Origin: Alopecurus myosuroides
Taxonomy: Eukaryota > Streptophyta > Magnoliopsida > Poales > Poaceae
NCBI GenBank assembly: GCA_028641055.1
Contig: CM054060.1
Location: 164,700,416 to 164,764,415, forward strand
Length of the DNA stretch: 64,000 nt
Reading direction: 5' to 3'
Within the stretch, counting starts at the first letter, position 1; every line of letters starts with the position of its first letter. The notes beneath the pieces were generated by a model. It made no database searches and had not been told where the DNA came from. It saw only the letters and a program-made list of their open reading frames with translations. Shown here in pieces: positions 24,701 to 36,145 of the stretch. A program made the position numbers and the translations under genes.

Positions 24701-26349
24701 TTGTTATGAAGTTAGTTGAACCTAGACCTACCCTAAACCAAAATGGAAGGACTAACTTAGATCACCCAAATGTCTTGATGAAATGACTAAGCGTTACACA
24801 TTTTTATGTGTTACTTTAGTTGAAATAGTGAGATCAACTTGGTGAACTCATGGAACTTCCTCGACAAGTATGGTTATAATAAACTTAGTTTTATACAAAA
24901 TCAATCTAGACCATCCTTAGTGAACTCTTGGTTAAACCCCTTTTGATATGTTAGTTGCTTTGTATGTTTTCTTCACTTATGTGTTTGATTGCTAGGATGC
25001 TTGTTTATTTTGTTATTGTGTTTCTAATGAATAGATTATACGGAGAGCAACGATCTTTTGTGAAGAGAGTGATTTATTCACCAACTTCAACAAGGCAAGC
25101 AACACACCATTCAACTACCCATTATTTTCTATATGCATTAGTTGATTTTGAGTAGTATGCATGATAGGAAATTTTACTAAGTTATATTATGCTATGTTAT
25201 ATCCTAGTAGTGTGTAGCCATCCTTATACATTGTTACTTTTGAAGACTTGGTACTTAGTTGATGCTTAGCCTTGCTACCAAAAATTGTTTTACTTGATGT
25301 TGTGGAAAAATTCTAAGTAACAACTACAATGAACCACCTGGGTGGATTGGTAACGCGGGGCTGTTGATAGTTGAGTGTCTCCCCAAGGGGAGTTCACTTG
25401 AAGGAATGCCACCTAGGAACAAAGTGGTTATGATGTTCCCCAAGTTTAGATTGCTTCCAGTGCAGCCTTTAGTCATATGGCCTCTGTCTTGATCAACTAA
25501 GCTGTGAGGGTTCAGCCTGGGCTTGACAAGCAGATGTAGCATAATTATAGGTGGAACAGGTCTTGCCATTGGTTTGAATTCTTGCTTCTGAAAGATATCG
25601 TCTTGATTCTTCTCCTTTCCTAAATGCACTCAGGGTGTATAGGATGTTTGGGTTGAATTGAGTCTGAAGGTGAAAGTGCACAAACTCTGCAGAGTCAACA
25701 AACTAAGCTCTTAGCCGTGTCCCCGGTTATGGACAACTATGAGCAGCTGGACAAGGATGGACGGAACAATCACACCACCATTTTCAATAAGTAAAATTTT
25801 GACCAAGTGAACAGTAGTTGTGGTGCTTGGATTTCAGTCCAATGATGCCATCCTTTGAAAAGAAAATTTTTCTTTTACAAAAGAGGTAGGAGAAAATTTG
25901 CTTTATGCAAACTTGGCCAAAAATCCACCAAGCCAAATATGCATGTAGATATAGTCTTGCCATTTATTTCCACCACAGTGTTAGTTGCCAATACATTAAA
26001 TTGTATTGACTCCCTTGTGGCTGCATATTCCATCATGCAGATGTTTCTGAAGACGAGTGAGGATTTCGTTTAGGATCTCGAGACTATGGCCAACATGTTT
26101 TTCCTGTGGCACATGAAGAAGATGGTCTCAATGTTGTACTATGTTTTCCTCTGTATTTCTTTGTTTTCTGCTAGTCTTCTAAGACTATGCAAGTTGTAAT
26201 ATTATTTTGTAAAGACTGGATAATGCGATGTAATATAATTTGATGCATTTGCATGATATTTCATCTTGTACTGTGGTGCTAGCAATTGATCCAGGGACTA
26301 GCACAATAACACATATGTTCTTGCATTATTTAAATGTGGAAATGCTACA
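21712..26349 (-). repeat. 4.6 kb solo LTR (TSD AGTTT), inverted relative of 6589-11614
   Basis: On the plus strand it begins TGTAACATCCCTG (21712) and ends AATGCTACA (26349), with exact AGTTT duplications at 21707-21711 and 26350-26354. Judged by the shared CCGGGGACACGGCT block and the GATGTTACA end, its own sense is the minus strand. It is an inverted partner of the LTR at 6589-11614: AT-rich tail 21730-22760, GC-rich patch 22770-23570, and the block at 25665-25740. It interrupts gag of the host element, whose reading frame rejoins exactly across it. No genes are supported inside. Confidence 0.87.
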
Positions 26350-26354
26350 AGTTT

Positions 26355-26485
26355 TGTAATTTCATTGGCATAATCACGCTCGCGGCTATAACACTCATCA
26401 ATGCATGCTTCCAAATCCTTAATGGTGATATTGAGCCTATAAAATGCTCTAATGATTTCTAGGAAATTGGCACAAGCATCTTTAT
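26355..26485 (-). pseudogene. gag middle segment between two insertions
   Basis: Short stretch whose minus-strand reading (DKDACANFLEIIRAF ... YSRERDYANEITKL) joins the segment starting at 37052 on its N-terminal side and the one ending at 21711 on its C-terminal side, once the insertions and one copy of each target duplication are removed. It is the best internal evidence for the nesting order. Confidence 0.8.
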
Positions 26486-29400
26486 TGATGAGGATATAAT
26501 AGGGGTACATGGTGATTGTACATGCTTGAGGTGGAAGGAAATATTGAGCCTCACTGATGTTTATTATAAGGTGAATTATTTTCTAGTAATAAATAATGTT
26601 TGTGTTTATAAGAATGTTATACTACCTAAGCCTATGCATTCATGTATTAGCAGGGTTATTGATAACACAAGCATTGGTGGAGCAATGGAGCTGGTTGAAG
26701 AGGATGGCAAGCACGAGGGAGGCGAGGGAGGGAGTGGAGCCATCAAGGAAAAGATATTCGGTTCGGACTAGCAGAAGTCCCGAATTTGAAATGATATTAA
26801 CGCAAATAAGCACAATCTGAATAGGAAATTCGAAGATCTTTCAAATGGATCTGGCCCCATGTACCAATTCGACTCGTATAAGGCGTGGTGACCGAAACAA
26901 GTCACGGGTCATTTTCTGCCAGTTTTAAATAGAGTCCTATCAAGTTAGGAAACTTACAGATTAGTTTGTTTACAAATCCAACTGCAGCTTGGACGTCCAA
27001 CAGGCTTTATAAGTCTTGTAATTTGCACATTTAGGGCTTAGAACAAGTTTAAACCCAAAACCCTAGCCTCTAGAAGCATTCATCTTGAAGTATACCTGCA
27101 AAGTTGCGTGATATCTTGTTGTTCCACTGGGAATAAGGGGATATAGGAGCACTCATGATCTTTGATTACGTGTGAAAGAGTGTGTAGTTGAGAATATTCA
27201 TGTCACGACCCCGGACCCAGAGATATACATACTGTTATGTGCTCCTAGACATGGACTCACAAGGGCTTCGGGGTTACCAGCCCTGGCCGCAACAAACAAC
27301 GGCAGGCAGACCGGATTCATCGGCACGCAGGCCGGATCACCACGGTACTACTACTTCTTGTGTCCATGCTAGTCATAACCAATTATGCATATCAAAGCGT
27401 CCACGAATCGAAAGAAACTGAAGGGACGGGACCAAAGCTATACAGCGATGCTATGTGTCCAGAAAGTGCAACAACAATCGAGGGTTACTGGGGTTACCTC
27501 GCCTCAGGCCGAATCACATCGGCAGGCGGGCTCGGACATGGATCATCGGCTCCACAACCTCCCGACTGCGACAACTATGCAAGCATAGCCAAAACTGTAT
27601 AACAACGAGCTCGAAACCAACAACGATCAAACCAGTACTCTAAAAATGGAAGTTGTATTAAACAGGTGTTACTAGAGTATAGCTTACAAGCAGAGGTCAC
27701 AAGACCCAATATTACATCAGACAACGGAAGGCAAATTATGTTGCTAATCAACAAGAACAAAAAAGGCCTAAGAGGCCGCAACAAAAGGCGACGTCCCAGA
27801 CCATAGATTCCAGGCTGCTACCTGGGAACCCCAAACTACTCGACGATGTCCACGTTGAATCACCACCGACGTGAGATCTTCACCTGAACCAAAATTAAGC
27901 AAACCTGAGTACGGGAGGTACTCAACAAGACTTAGTTAACCTATTATATATCTTCTATCTTCAGAAAGGGTTTTATGAAGGCTGATTTACGTAAAGCAAT
28001 CTTTATTTTCCAAATCGAGGAGGAATAGCACATCTCATAGAATGTTTTCAAAACAGATGAGAAACTCACTACTGTAATCATCATCTTTTGAATCCACCAA
28101 CATCATTTCCCAGCATCTCACATGCTACAAGGATCACCCCTCTCGGCATCTCCGAGGAGGCACCCTTCATCTATTTCCTCTATGCTTTGTCAACATCTTT
28201 CACCATGTTTAATTTATCTATAGCCAAAATACTTCCACCAAGTCGTCCTTAACCGCGGACACGGCTTCTCGAAAATATTTATCCCTGCAGGGGGTACACT
28301 TTACCCACACGTACCAACCGACTCTTAATGCCAAGCTATTGGCACAATTCCGACGATGTGCCGGCAGAGTATGGTCGGCCACGACCTTTACCTTACCCGA
28401 CCCTATCCATGAGTCAACCCAAGACAGGGCCACCCCGTCAACAGGGAGTTGACCATCCTCCTGACGGCACCTGTATCTGTGAGGCGGGGTCAAGATCCGT
28501 GTACGTCCATCACTTGGCCCCGGTCACGCCATAGCGGAGCATTTTGTTTTCAAAACCGTTTAAAAGGTTTTATTTGCGTTGTCGAATGGAAATCTCAAAC
28601 TACGTGACTCATGGATAAAGCCAACTGAGTTAGTCGGTCGGCGAGGCTCATGGCCATCGTGCGTGGTTGTACGCTCAGTCTTGGCTTCTGCGCCCGACCT
28701 TACTCCTAGGGTTGGCAAGTACGGAACGAACAACCACTTCCCAAGTGGCCACCCATCCAAGCCTTAGTCAAGTTAACCACACAATGCTCATTTTACCACG
28801 TCATCATATCATACTAGGTTATCGCAGCTCTGATCCATCAACCGGATGGAGCAGAGGTAAACAAGCATGTAAAGCTAAGCGGAGCAGATATGAGGCTCTG
28901 GCGATGCGCACAACCAAATCTATGGCGGCTAGGAGCAGTGGATCAGGATACTGAGGCAATGCAGTATATAGGTGAACTATATCTACTAGCATCAAATACT
29001 TTGGAATCGAATGCAAAGTACGAGAATCAAATGTTGTTGGAAAACATATATGAGCAGATAAGAGGTTATGCTTGGCTTGGTTATAAGAAAACCAATAGAA
29101 ATGTCTTCTCGGATAAGTGCTTGACTTGTCGGTTAAGATCAAGTATTCGTCATGGAACTGTTGACCTTCTCTTCGGAGTCACGTTCTACCGAGGGGGAAT
29201 AAACACCGAAACAAGAAGAATAACAATCAATCATGGCACCGATGCAATGTGCAATATGTATGCATGAGCAAGTTAATGCACTTAATTAAAGCCCTAAACA
29301 TGTACGATGGGTTGCTAGGGTTCATATGACAGTTAAGCATTTTTTTACTGAATTTAGCCCGAAATAGGCACCGGAGGGGGTTTCGGGCGATTATGAAAAT

Positions 29401-30933
29401 GAGTACAAGTTAAAGTGCTCAAATGGGTTTGAAAACATCATAACTAGGTTTGCATTTGTCATTTTGAGCATTTTGGTATATAACTTGTAATTTTCTAATT
29501 TTACTGAATAAAAACCTAATTTTCTATTTTTAAAAGAATTAAACAACATTAAATAAAGCTCATTTTTTAACTTTGTCAAACATGTGTCAAAATAACATAT
29601 TTTTGGTAGAGTTTATTTTTCTGATTAATAATTTAGGAGATATTAAATTTACAAGTTAAAATCATTTTCAGGAATAAATTAAACAGAGGGCCCACGTCAT
29701 ATTTTAAACAATTATTAAACCATTTTCATTAAATCCCTTTTAAACCTGACAGGACGGGCCCACATGATGCCAGCAACTGGCCGAAGAGCCACGAGTGTGC
29801 TCACCGCCGGCTAGCTAGGCCACCCTGGCCATACTGGAGGGCATCTACACGTAGAGGAGGCCGAGGCGAACCATCTAGGGGTGGCGCCGCCAGCGTACGG
29901 TCGACGGAGATGCGGCGGCAAGGAGCTTATGCAGCGGCGACGTGCGGCCAACGCCGTGATCTCGAATCCGAGCGAGGGAGGAAGAAGGAGGAGGTCCAGG
30001 AGGACCAGGGACTCACCACGGAGGCGATGTAATCGTCAGGGCGGCCGGAGGAAGCTCAACGGCGACGGATTCATGCACGGCGGCCACGGCCGGAGTTGGA
30101 GAAGAACCTTCGATCCGTGCGATTGGGGTCCTCCCACCAAACGAGGCTCGCCAGGGAGCAATAGGAGACCATGGCGGTTCCGGGGATGGCTTCAATTTGG
30201 CCTGAGGTGGCCGGAGAGGGCGGCAAACGGCGTCAGCCGTGGGGCGAGCTAGGGTTTGGTCTTCGAAGGGTTACAAAGGGAGAGGGAGAGTGCGACGACG
30301 AGTGAGAGCGGGAGGAGAGGGCACGGCATCGACCTGGAGGTCTCATCCCCTCGCAGGCGCCGATCGTGGCGCGAAACAGACGGCCAGGGAGGCTCCACCG
30401 AGCTGCTCCCGTCGGTGAGGAAGAAAACAAAGGGAGGTCTTCAGATAACCCCCTGGAACTTTCAAAAATTACCAGGAGGTCCTTTTCCATTATAAAACAG
30501 AACAAAAAACTGAAATTTGAGGACCTTTTTGTAACCAGGAAATTTGGCAAAACTAAATTTTGAAAAACTTATCAAACTTCCAACCACAACATATTTTTCT
30601 TTGGTGAAATTGAAATATTTTTCAGTGCAAAATTTTGAAACCCACTTTAAGTAGTATTTGTGGTATTTTCTCAGACCATTTAAATTCACAATTTAAATTG
30701 TTTCATAACATGATTAAATTTTTGTTTCGTGCATGTATGATATGAACACAACACCACACACCCTAATTTAGCAATGTTAGGATGTTACAATTCAAGGGGA
30801 TGATTGATGTTGCATTGGCAATAGGGGTTGCCCAAGTGAGAGGTCTTAGTGTAGCACTAGTTATCAGAAAAATTCACAAAACATCCACCAAATTCGAGAG
30901 AGCTCATTGAGAAGATCGGGCCACCCTATATCA
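26486..30933 (+). repeat. 5' LTR of family A copy 2, split by a solo LTR
   Basis: Native length about 854 bp without the insertion at 27201-30789 and one TSD copy. Starts TGATGAGGATATAATAGG and ends CCACCCTATATCA. It resumes after the insertion at 30795. It is very similar to 36154-37047 read in reverse and to the LTR at 6442-12330. Confidence 0.85.
27201..30789 (+). repeat. 3.6 kb solo LTR (TSD ATTCA)
   Basis: Begins TGTCACGACCCCGG (27201) and ends TTAGGATGTTACA (30789), flanked by exact ATTCA (27196-27200 and 30790-30794). It shares the terminal GATGTTACA and the internal block ACCGCGGACACGGCT...CCCTGCAGGG (28243-28315) with the longer LTRs in the window, so it belongs to a related lineage. 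A GC-rich patch lies at 29750-30430 with several overlapping ORFs on both strands, none convincing. It splits the 5' LTR of family A copy 2. Confidence 0.88.
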
Positions 30934-30936
30934 TCT

Positions 30937-30946
30937 TGGTATCAGA
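30937..30946 (+). other. Primer-binding site (initiator tRNA-Met) of family A
   Basis: TGGTATCAGA three bases after the LTR end, complementary to the 3' end of initiator tRNA-Met, followed by TTCTCGGGTTC. It fixes the orientation of the element as plus. Confidence 0.8.
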
Positions 30947-31286
30947 TTCTCGGGTTCACTAGGTGATCAAATTTCATCCCTAGCATAGTTGTTTTATTTC
31001 TTATCTAGAAAAAGTCCCACAAAAATATTAGGTTTTAGTTTTGCCAGAGTCTAGATCAACACCAATTAGCTGCTGCTACTTCCTGTTTCTTGTTGATTTG
31101 CGTTCCAGTTTTTAGTTTTACTCTAATTAGGGTTAGGGTTCATCTAGTTCTTCCTGTTCATCGTTTATACTGAAAAATTTAACAAAAATAGTGAATCTGA
31201 GCTGCTTGTTCTGTTAGGTTTGATTTCAACCGTGGCATTGTTCTAAAATTCCTGCCGTGGATCACCTAGTCACACTTGGATTCATA

Positions 31287-31410
31287 CTCCCTCCGTTCAC
31301 AAATAGATGATTTACATTTATCCAAAAGTGGACGTATGTAGACATATTTTAGTGTCTACATACATTAACAGTTGAACAAATGGAAGTCATCTATTTATGA
31401 ACGGAGGGAG
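31287..31410. mobile_element. Stowaway-type MITE (Tc1/Mariner)
   Basis: 124 bp with terminal inverted repeats CTCCCTCCGTTCACAAATAG and, at the other end, its complement with one mismatch (TTTATGAACGGAGGGAG), flanked by TA on both sides (31285-31286 and 31411-31412). Non-coding. It sits in the leader of family A copy 2. Confidence 0.92.
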
Positions 31411-32145
31411 TAGCTACTATCGGATTGGGAAAGAAAAATCGCCAATTGGTGCCGCGCATTGCTCCTAGCTACAATCGGATTCGTATCCGATCCCTACCGG
31501 GCACGCGTTTTCAACGCGTTTTGCTGCCGCGCCCCTCTCCTAGCTAATATCGGATTCGCTGCCGTGGTACAAAAATCGACGTTTCGCTACCGCACTCTCA
31601 ACCCACCACCACACGCACGCGCTGTGAGCTACTACTGCCGGGCATGGTTTTGCTCGATTTGTTGTCGCGCGCATTTTCTCTACCGTGACCACAACAACAC
31701 ACGCTCGCGCGCTGCCGGGCACATTTTCTGCGTGATGTCGCTGCCACCGCGGTACAAAACTGTGCCATTCTCTGCCGTGAGTGTTTCTTCACTATTTTCT
31801 TAGTTTTTCGTTGTTTTTCTCCCTGTTTTTCTTTAGGGATTTACTTCTGATCTTTGTGAACCTTAGCTACAACCATTCTACAGCAAAAATACATATGCAC
31901 CTACCCATAAGACTAGCTTTATATTGCTCTAACAAGCTACTCATGTTATCATCTTTGTGTCCCTAATTCCGTTTTCCCTTACATATTGCTCCTAGTTGAT
32001 TCAAAGGCCATTGGAAAAGAGAATAATTATATAAAAAAGAAAGAAAAATCAACAGAGGCCGAGCCATTACTATATCACTAATGGAGCTTGATACATATTA
32101 TCTTGGATATTTTTGTGGACACTACTTGAACAATCTTGTGCCTAT

Positions 32146-33746
32146 TGATACGCCATAAACGTATCCTTAATTTCTGATGTTCCATGTTGTTTTCATGTTG
32201 TTTCCTACGTGTTTTCTATACACTTTATGTCATTTTTATCGATTTTTCGGACTAACCTATTGACAAGATGCCATAGAGCCAGTTCCCTGTTTTCTGCTAT
32301 TTTTAGTTTCATAAAAGTTGTTCTAGAAATATTCTAGGAATTGGAAAATTCAAAGCCCAAAAGTCTTAGAATCCCCGAAAGTTCCACAAAGTCCTAAAGA
32401 GGCCCGGAGGGGGAGGGGGTCCACAGGGGGGCTACACCATAGGGCGGCGCCCCCTGGCCGCGCCTGGGGGTGGTGTGGGCCCCTCGGGCATCCACCGCCA
32501 TCAATCTTTCGCCTATTTATACCCCCAACATATCAACTCTAAAAATATACCACTTCGTACCGAGAAACACCCGAGGCCGCCGTCATCGTTATCCCGTGAT
32601 CGGGAGGGTTCTGGAGTTCTCCCCGGCACCCTGCCGGGAGGGAATTCATCATCGGAGGGGTCTACACCACCATGCCCTCCTCCGAAGTGATGCATGAGTA
32701 GTTCATCCCTGGACTACGGGTCCATAGCAGTAGCTATATGGTTGTCTTCTCCACTTTGTACCTCATGTTTATATCTCGTGAGCTGCCCTACATGATCGAG
32801 ATCATCTTTATGTAATGCCACATGTTGTGTTTGCTGGACTCTGATGAATGTTGAATGCTATGTCTTCTGGTTATCAGTCTATCATGTTATCTTCATGCAT
32901 ATGTTATTTATGATCTTGCATGCTCTCCGTTATTATTAGATGCTCTGGCCAAGTAGATGCTAGTAACTCCAAGAGGGAGTATTTATGCTCGATAGTGGGT
33001 TCATGCCTCCTTTGCATCTGTGCTCGAGTGACAGAAACGTGACAGATGGAGAATGTGTTGTTGCCATTAGGGAGAAAACAACAGTGTTTACTTAGTTTAC
33101 ATTACACACTTTGCTTACTGCGATAATCTGTTGCTTGCAACTTAATACCCAATGTTTGTTCGAATGATAATCGGAGGGTGGATTATTCGTAATAGATGCA
33201 GTTGGATGACGGTCCATATATTTTGTTTTAATGCCCGCATGAATCACATAGTAATGTTTATGTCTTTCATATGCACTACGGTGCCCAGCTGTAATTTTTT
33301 CACCACACATGTTATTTATCTTTCACGGAGAGACACCACTAGTGAACAGTGGACCCCGGTCCATTTTCTCATTATGATAATACACACACTGTTTCCACTA
33401 CTTTTCACACTGCTTCCACTGTTTTCATATTGTTGCTACTACTTTCATATTGTTCTCATACTGTTTTCCACAACATACGTTTAACCTCTTTGTGTTCAGC
33501 AAAACCGGTGAGATTGACAACCTCACTGCTTCGTTGGGGCAAAGTGAATTGATTGTGTTGTGTAGGTTCCACGTTGCTGCTGAAACGGTAGTGTGCCCTG
33601 CCACCTTCAGTTGCATTAACCTTCAGAGATTGCTTTTCCTCCTACTGGTCGTTCAACCTTGGTTTTATTTTCCGAGGGAAAACTTGCTGCTGCACTCTTC
33701 ACACCTTGCGCTTGGGGTCTCCCAACGAGCGTGTGTCTACACTCCA
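32146..33746 (+). repeat. 5' LTR of Gypsy-type element inserted in family A
   Basis: Starts TGATACGCCATAAACG directly after CCTAT (32141-32145, the expected target duplication) at a point where family A copy 1 continues uninterrupted (about 4360). Ends near CTACACTCCA, 11 bases before the primer-binding site. Related along its length to the solo LTR 16114-17692. The exact 3' end is judged from the terminal CA. Confidence 0.8.
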
Positions 33747-33757
33747 TGAAGGTTTTC

Positions 33758-33777
33758 TGGCGCCGTTGTTGGGGAGG
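33758..33777 (+). other. Primer-binding site (tRNA-Asp type)
   Basis: TGGCGCCGTTGTTGGGGAGG, close to the TGGCGCCGTTGCCGGGGA form used by Athila-like and other plant Gypsy elements, which matches the 3' end of tRNA-Asp. It shows that the LTR at 32146 is a 5' LTR with interior following. Confidence 0.75.
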
Positions 33778-33870
33778 AAGATAGTTTCTGCAAGGGGAGT
33801 CTCTCACCTCCAATCATTTTTTACTTTGTTATTGTTTTGCTTGTTACTTGCTTTATTATGCTTGCTATCA

Positions 33871-34422
33871 ATGTTTGATGTCTTTGAAACTAGATCTTAT
33901 TGGCAAGGTGGGTTCACGGAAGATCAACACAAATATTATAAGGAACGCTGCTTGTCACAAAAAGGGAAACACTTATGGGAACAAATTAATAAATTGCATG
34001 AGTATGCTAGAAACTTGTGCTCTACTTATAATGTTACTTATTTCTTTGATAAATCTCGTTGCCGTAGGAGGTATAAACACCTCCCTTTTCAATGTTATTA
34101 TAATGATAATGTTACCATATCTTCTTATGTTAAGGGAAATTATGAATTATATGATGTGGAACAAATTGAAGAATTTATTGCTTGGAAGGGTGCATTCGAA
34201 ATTGCCTATTTACTTAAAAGTATTGATGATGCACCTTATAAATATGAGATTTATGATATACTTAAATATTACCTTGATAATTACAAGGATTGTAATTACT
34301 ACATAATGAAATATCTTAATAAATGGTCTCAACCTAAGGAAGAGACTAATATCTTGCAGGAGACTATGGAAGAAGAAACTGCTGAATCTGGAAGCTCATT
34401 GGATGAAAAAGAGGAGGAATAA
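33871..34422 (+). CDS. gag-like ORF of Gypsy-type element
   Basis: Open frame beginning MFDVFETRSYW about 95 bases after the primer-binding site and ending at TAA 34420-34422. It is rich in Tyr, Asn and charged residues (HKYYKERCLSQKGKHLWEQ; YDILKYYLDNYKDCNYYIM) and ends in an acidic tail (EEETAESGSSLDEKEEE). No zinc knuckle or enzyme motif is seen. Position and size suggest the N-terminal part of gag. The upstream extension of the frame to 33706 overlaps the LTR and primer-binding site, so it is not used. Its own pol is missing because the element is cut off at about 34770. Confidence 0.5.
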   Translation: MFDVFETRSYWQGGFTEDQHKYYKERCLSQKGKHLWEQINKLHEYARNLCSTYNVTYFFDKSRCRRRYKHLPFQCYYNDNVTISSYVKGNYELYDVEQIEEFIAWKGAFEIAYLLKSIDDAPYKYEIYDILKYYLDNYKDCNYYIMKYLNKWSQPKEETNILQETMEEETAESGSSLDEKEEE

Positions 34423-34429
34423 TGGAGCT

Positions 34430-35660
34430 ACCCATGTCTACCTCCCAATGAGAGTAACTCTTTAACTCATACATTATTTGATGAAAGTGATGATCCTATT
34501 GATTCTTTTGAAATATCCCTTTTTGATGAAATTGATACTTGCTATACTTGTGATCTTGATACTACTATGAATGAAACTTGTGAGAATGATATTGCTACTG
34601 TTATTTATGATAATCCATGCTACTTGGATAAATCCTATGATAATCCTCTATTTATTCCAACTATTGATATGCATGATAATGAGAAAGTTTGTTTAGAAAA
34701 TTTATATGATAATGCTCTTGATGATGGTCATATGTTACTTGATGTTATAAATTATAATGCTACTGAAAATAGGATTGCTAATTCATGGCCATAAGGAGAA
34801 TTTTATGGTATGTGATGCCTAGAGATATTACCTGTTCTCATCTTTTGTTGGGACGAAAATGGTGCATTAGATATAGTGTTAATTTTGTAAGCCATTATCC
34901 TGATTTACAATTCTGTTGGAAAAACAAGAAAAATTGGATAATACATGCATGGCTTCCAAAATTTCGGGACATTAGACGTCAACCATTATTTTTGTCTCCT
35001 CAATTTCTTGAAAAGGAAAGACTTGAAATCGTTGCGATGCAATAGTTTGACAATATAGAGGTTATAGAGACATGTAAGGATGTTTCTCCTAATGTAATCA
35101 TGTCTACTCCTAGTGTTGTTTATTGTGATGTGCAGGTTGCTTTTGAAGAAAGGGAGCCTATAGTACAACCTGGACCACCACTACATACATTGGAGGAGGA
35201 TGCCATTGTGCCTAGTATTGTTTCTTGTGATATGCAGGTTACTTTTGAAGAAAGGAATCCACCTCAAGAACAACATGCATCACCACTTGAGATAGATGAA
35301 TCAGTACCTACCAAGTCTGAGGAGGATATCATTGATATTGGTGCTGATTTTGAGCCGCCACTTGCAAGTGCTGAATTTTATGAGTCTACTAATTTGCTAG
35401 TTGATTCTTGTGAGTTGACAAGCACTTATAGTTCACCACCATGTGATAATTCGATAATTTCGAATTTTGAGCATGTGGTTTTGATTTCACATAAAGAAGT
35501 GCTTGCTAAAATACCAGCTATTAGTATTGTGTATTCCATCATGTTACATGAACCAATTATTGTGCAATATGCTATGATAGGATTGTTGAAATTTCATATG
35601 TCAATTCTAGCACCTATGCTACTTGTTTCACTTTTAATCTGGTTGTTGACTATAACATGA
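34430..35660 (+). pseudogene. Chimeric coding remnant: Gypsy gag tail joined to family A ORF
   Basis: Up to about 34770 the sequence is Asp/Asn-rich and continues the Gypsy-type interior (ORF 34567-34794). From about 34775 it aligns with 5005-5848 of family A copy 1: first the late strands of the retropepsin-like region (HLLLGRKWC), then the FEERE repeats and the acidic TKSEEDIIDIGADFE stretch. Frames are broken at 34792 and 35043. The N-terminal half of the family A ORF, including its active-site region, is absent, so the join is a deletion fusing two elements. Confidence 0.6.
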
Positions 35661-36072
35661 ATGAAATTTTTATGGTAGGTCAAATATGTATTACTTGTGA
35701 TAGAATTGCTGAATTGAACATATTGTTACCTAGGTTGGATTGTTTACAATTTGCTAAATCTGAGTATGATATTACACATATGTTTGATTTGCCACAAACT
35801 TTGATAGATACATATGCTACTGATTTTATGAGCATCACTTACACTTGCAATTGTGATTGCTATTTGTTGAAATGCTATTTGTTTTCATGTGACAATTATG
35901 TGCTAAATACAAGGAAATTTCGTTGCTTCGTGTCATATGAGAACAATTATCATGTCCATAACAATGATGCACCCCATTATAGATACATGTATTGTGCATA
36001 GACGTTGTTCTTTTTGTTTCTTCCACGTTCAGCTTACCACAAGCCGAGGATGTCTTGTCTTGAAGAAATGGA
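35661..36072 (+). other. 3' interior of family A copy 2
   Basis: Matches 5880-6441 of copy 1 and ends in a purine-rich stretch (CTTGAAGAAATGGA) equivalent to the polypurine tract at 6428-6441. No gene is supported. Confidence 0.55.
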
Positions 36073-36145
36073 TGATGATGATATAATAGGGGTACATGGT
36101 GATTGTTTTGTGGATGATTAGGATACAATAGGGGTACATGGATGA
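36073..36145 (+). repeat. Two short fragments of the LTR start, plus sense
   Basis: TGATGATGATATAATAGGGG at 36073 is the normal LTR start. After about 30 bases it breaks into a second diverged copy (GATTAGGATACAATAGGGG, about 36115-36140). These precede the inverted LTR and look like template-switch scars. Confidence 0.65.

Noticed and set aside
16114..33746. The two TGATACG LTRs as the 5' and 3' LTRs of one element
   Set aside because: Each has its own flank: the first has matching AGCAC on both sides (solo), the second follows CCTAT and leads into a primer-binding site.
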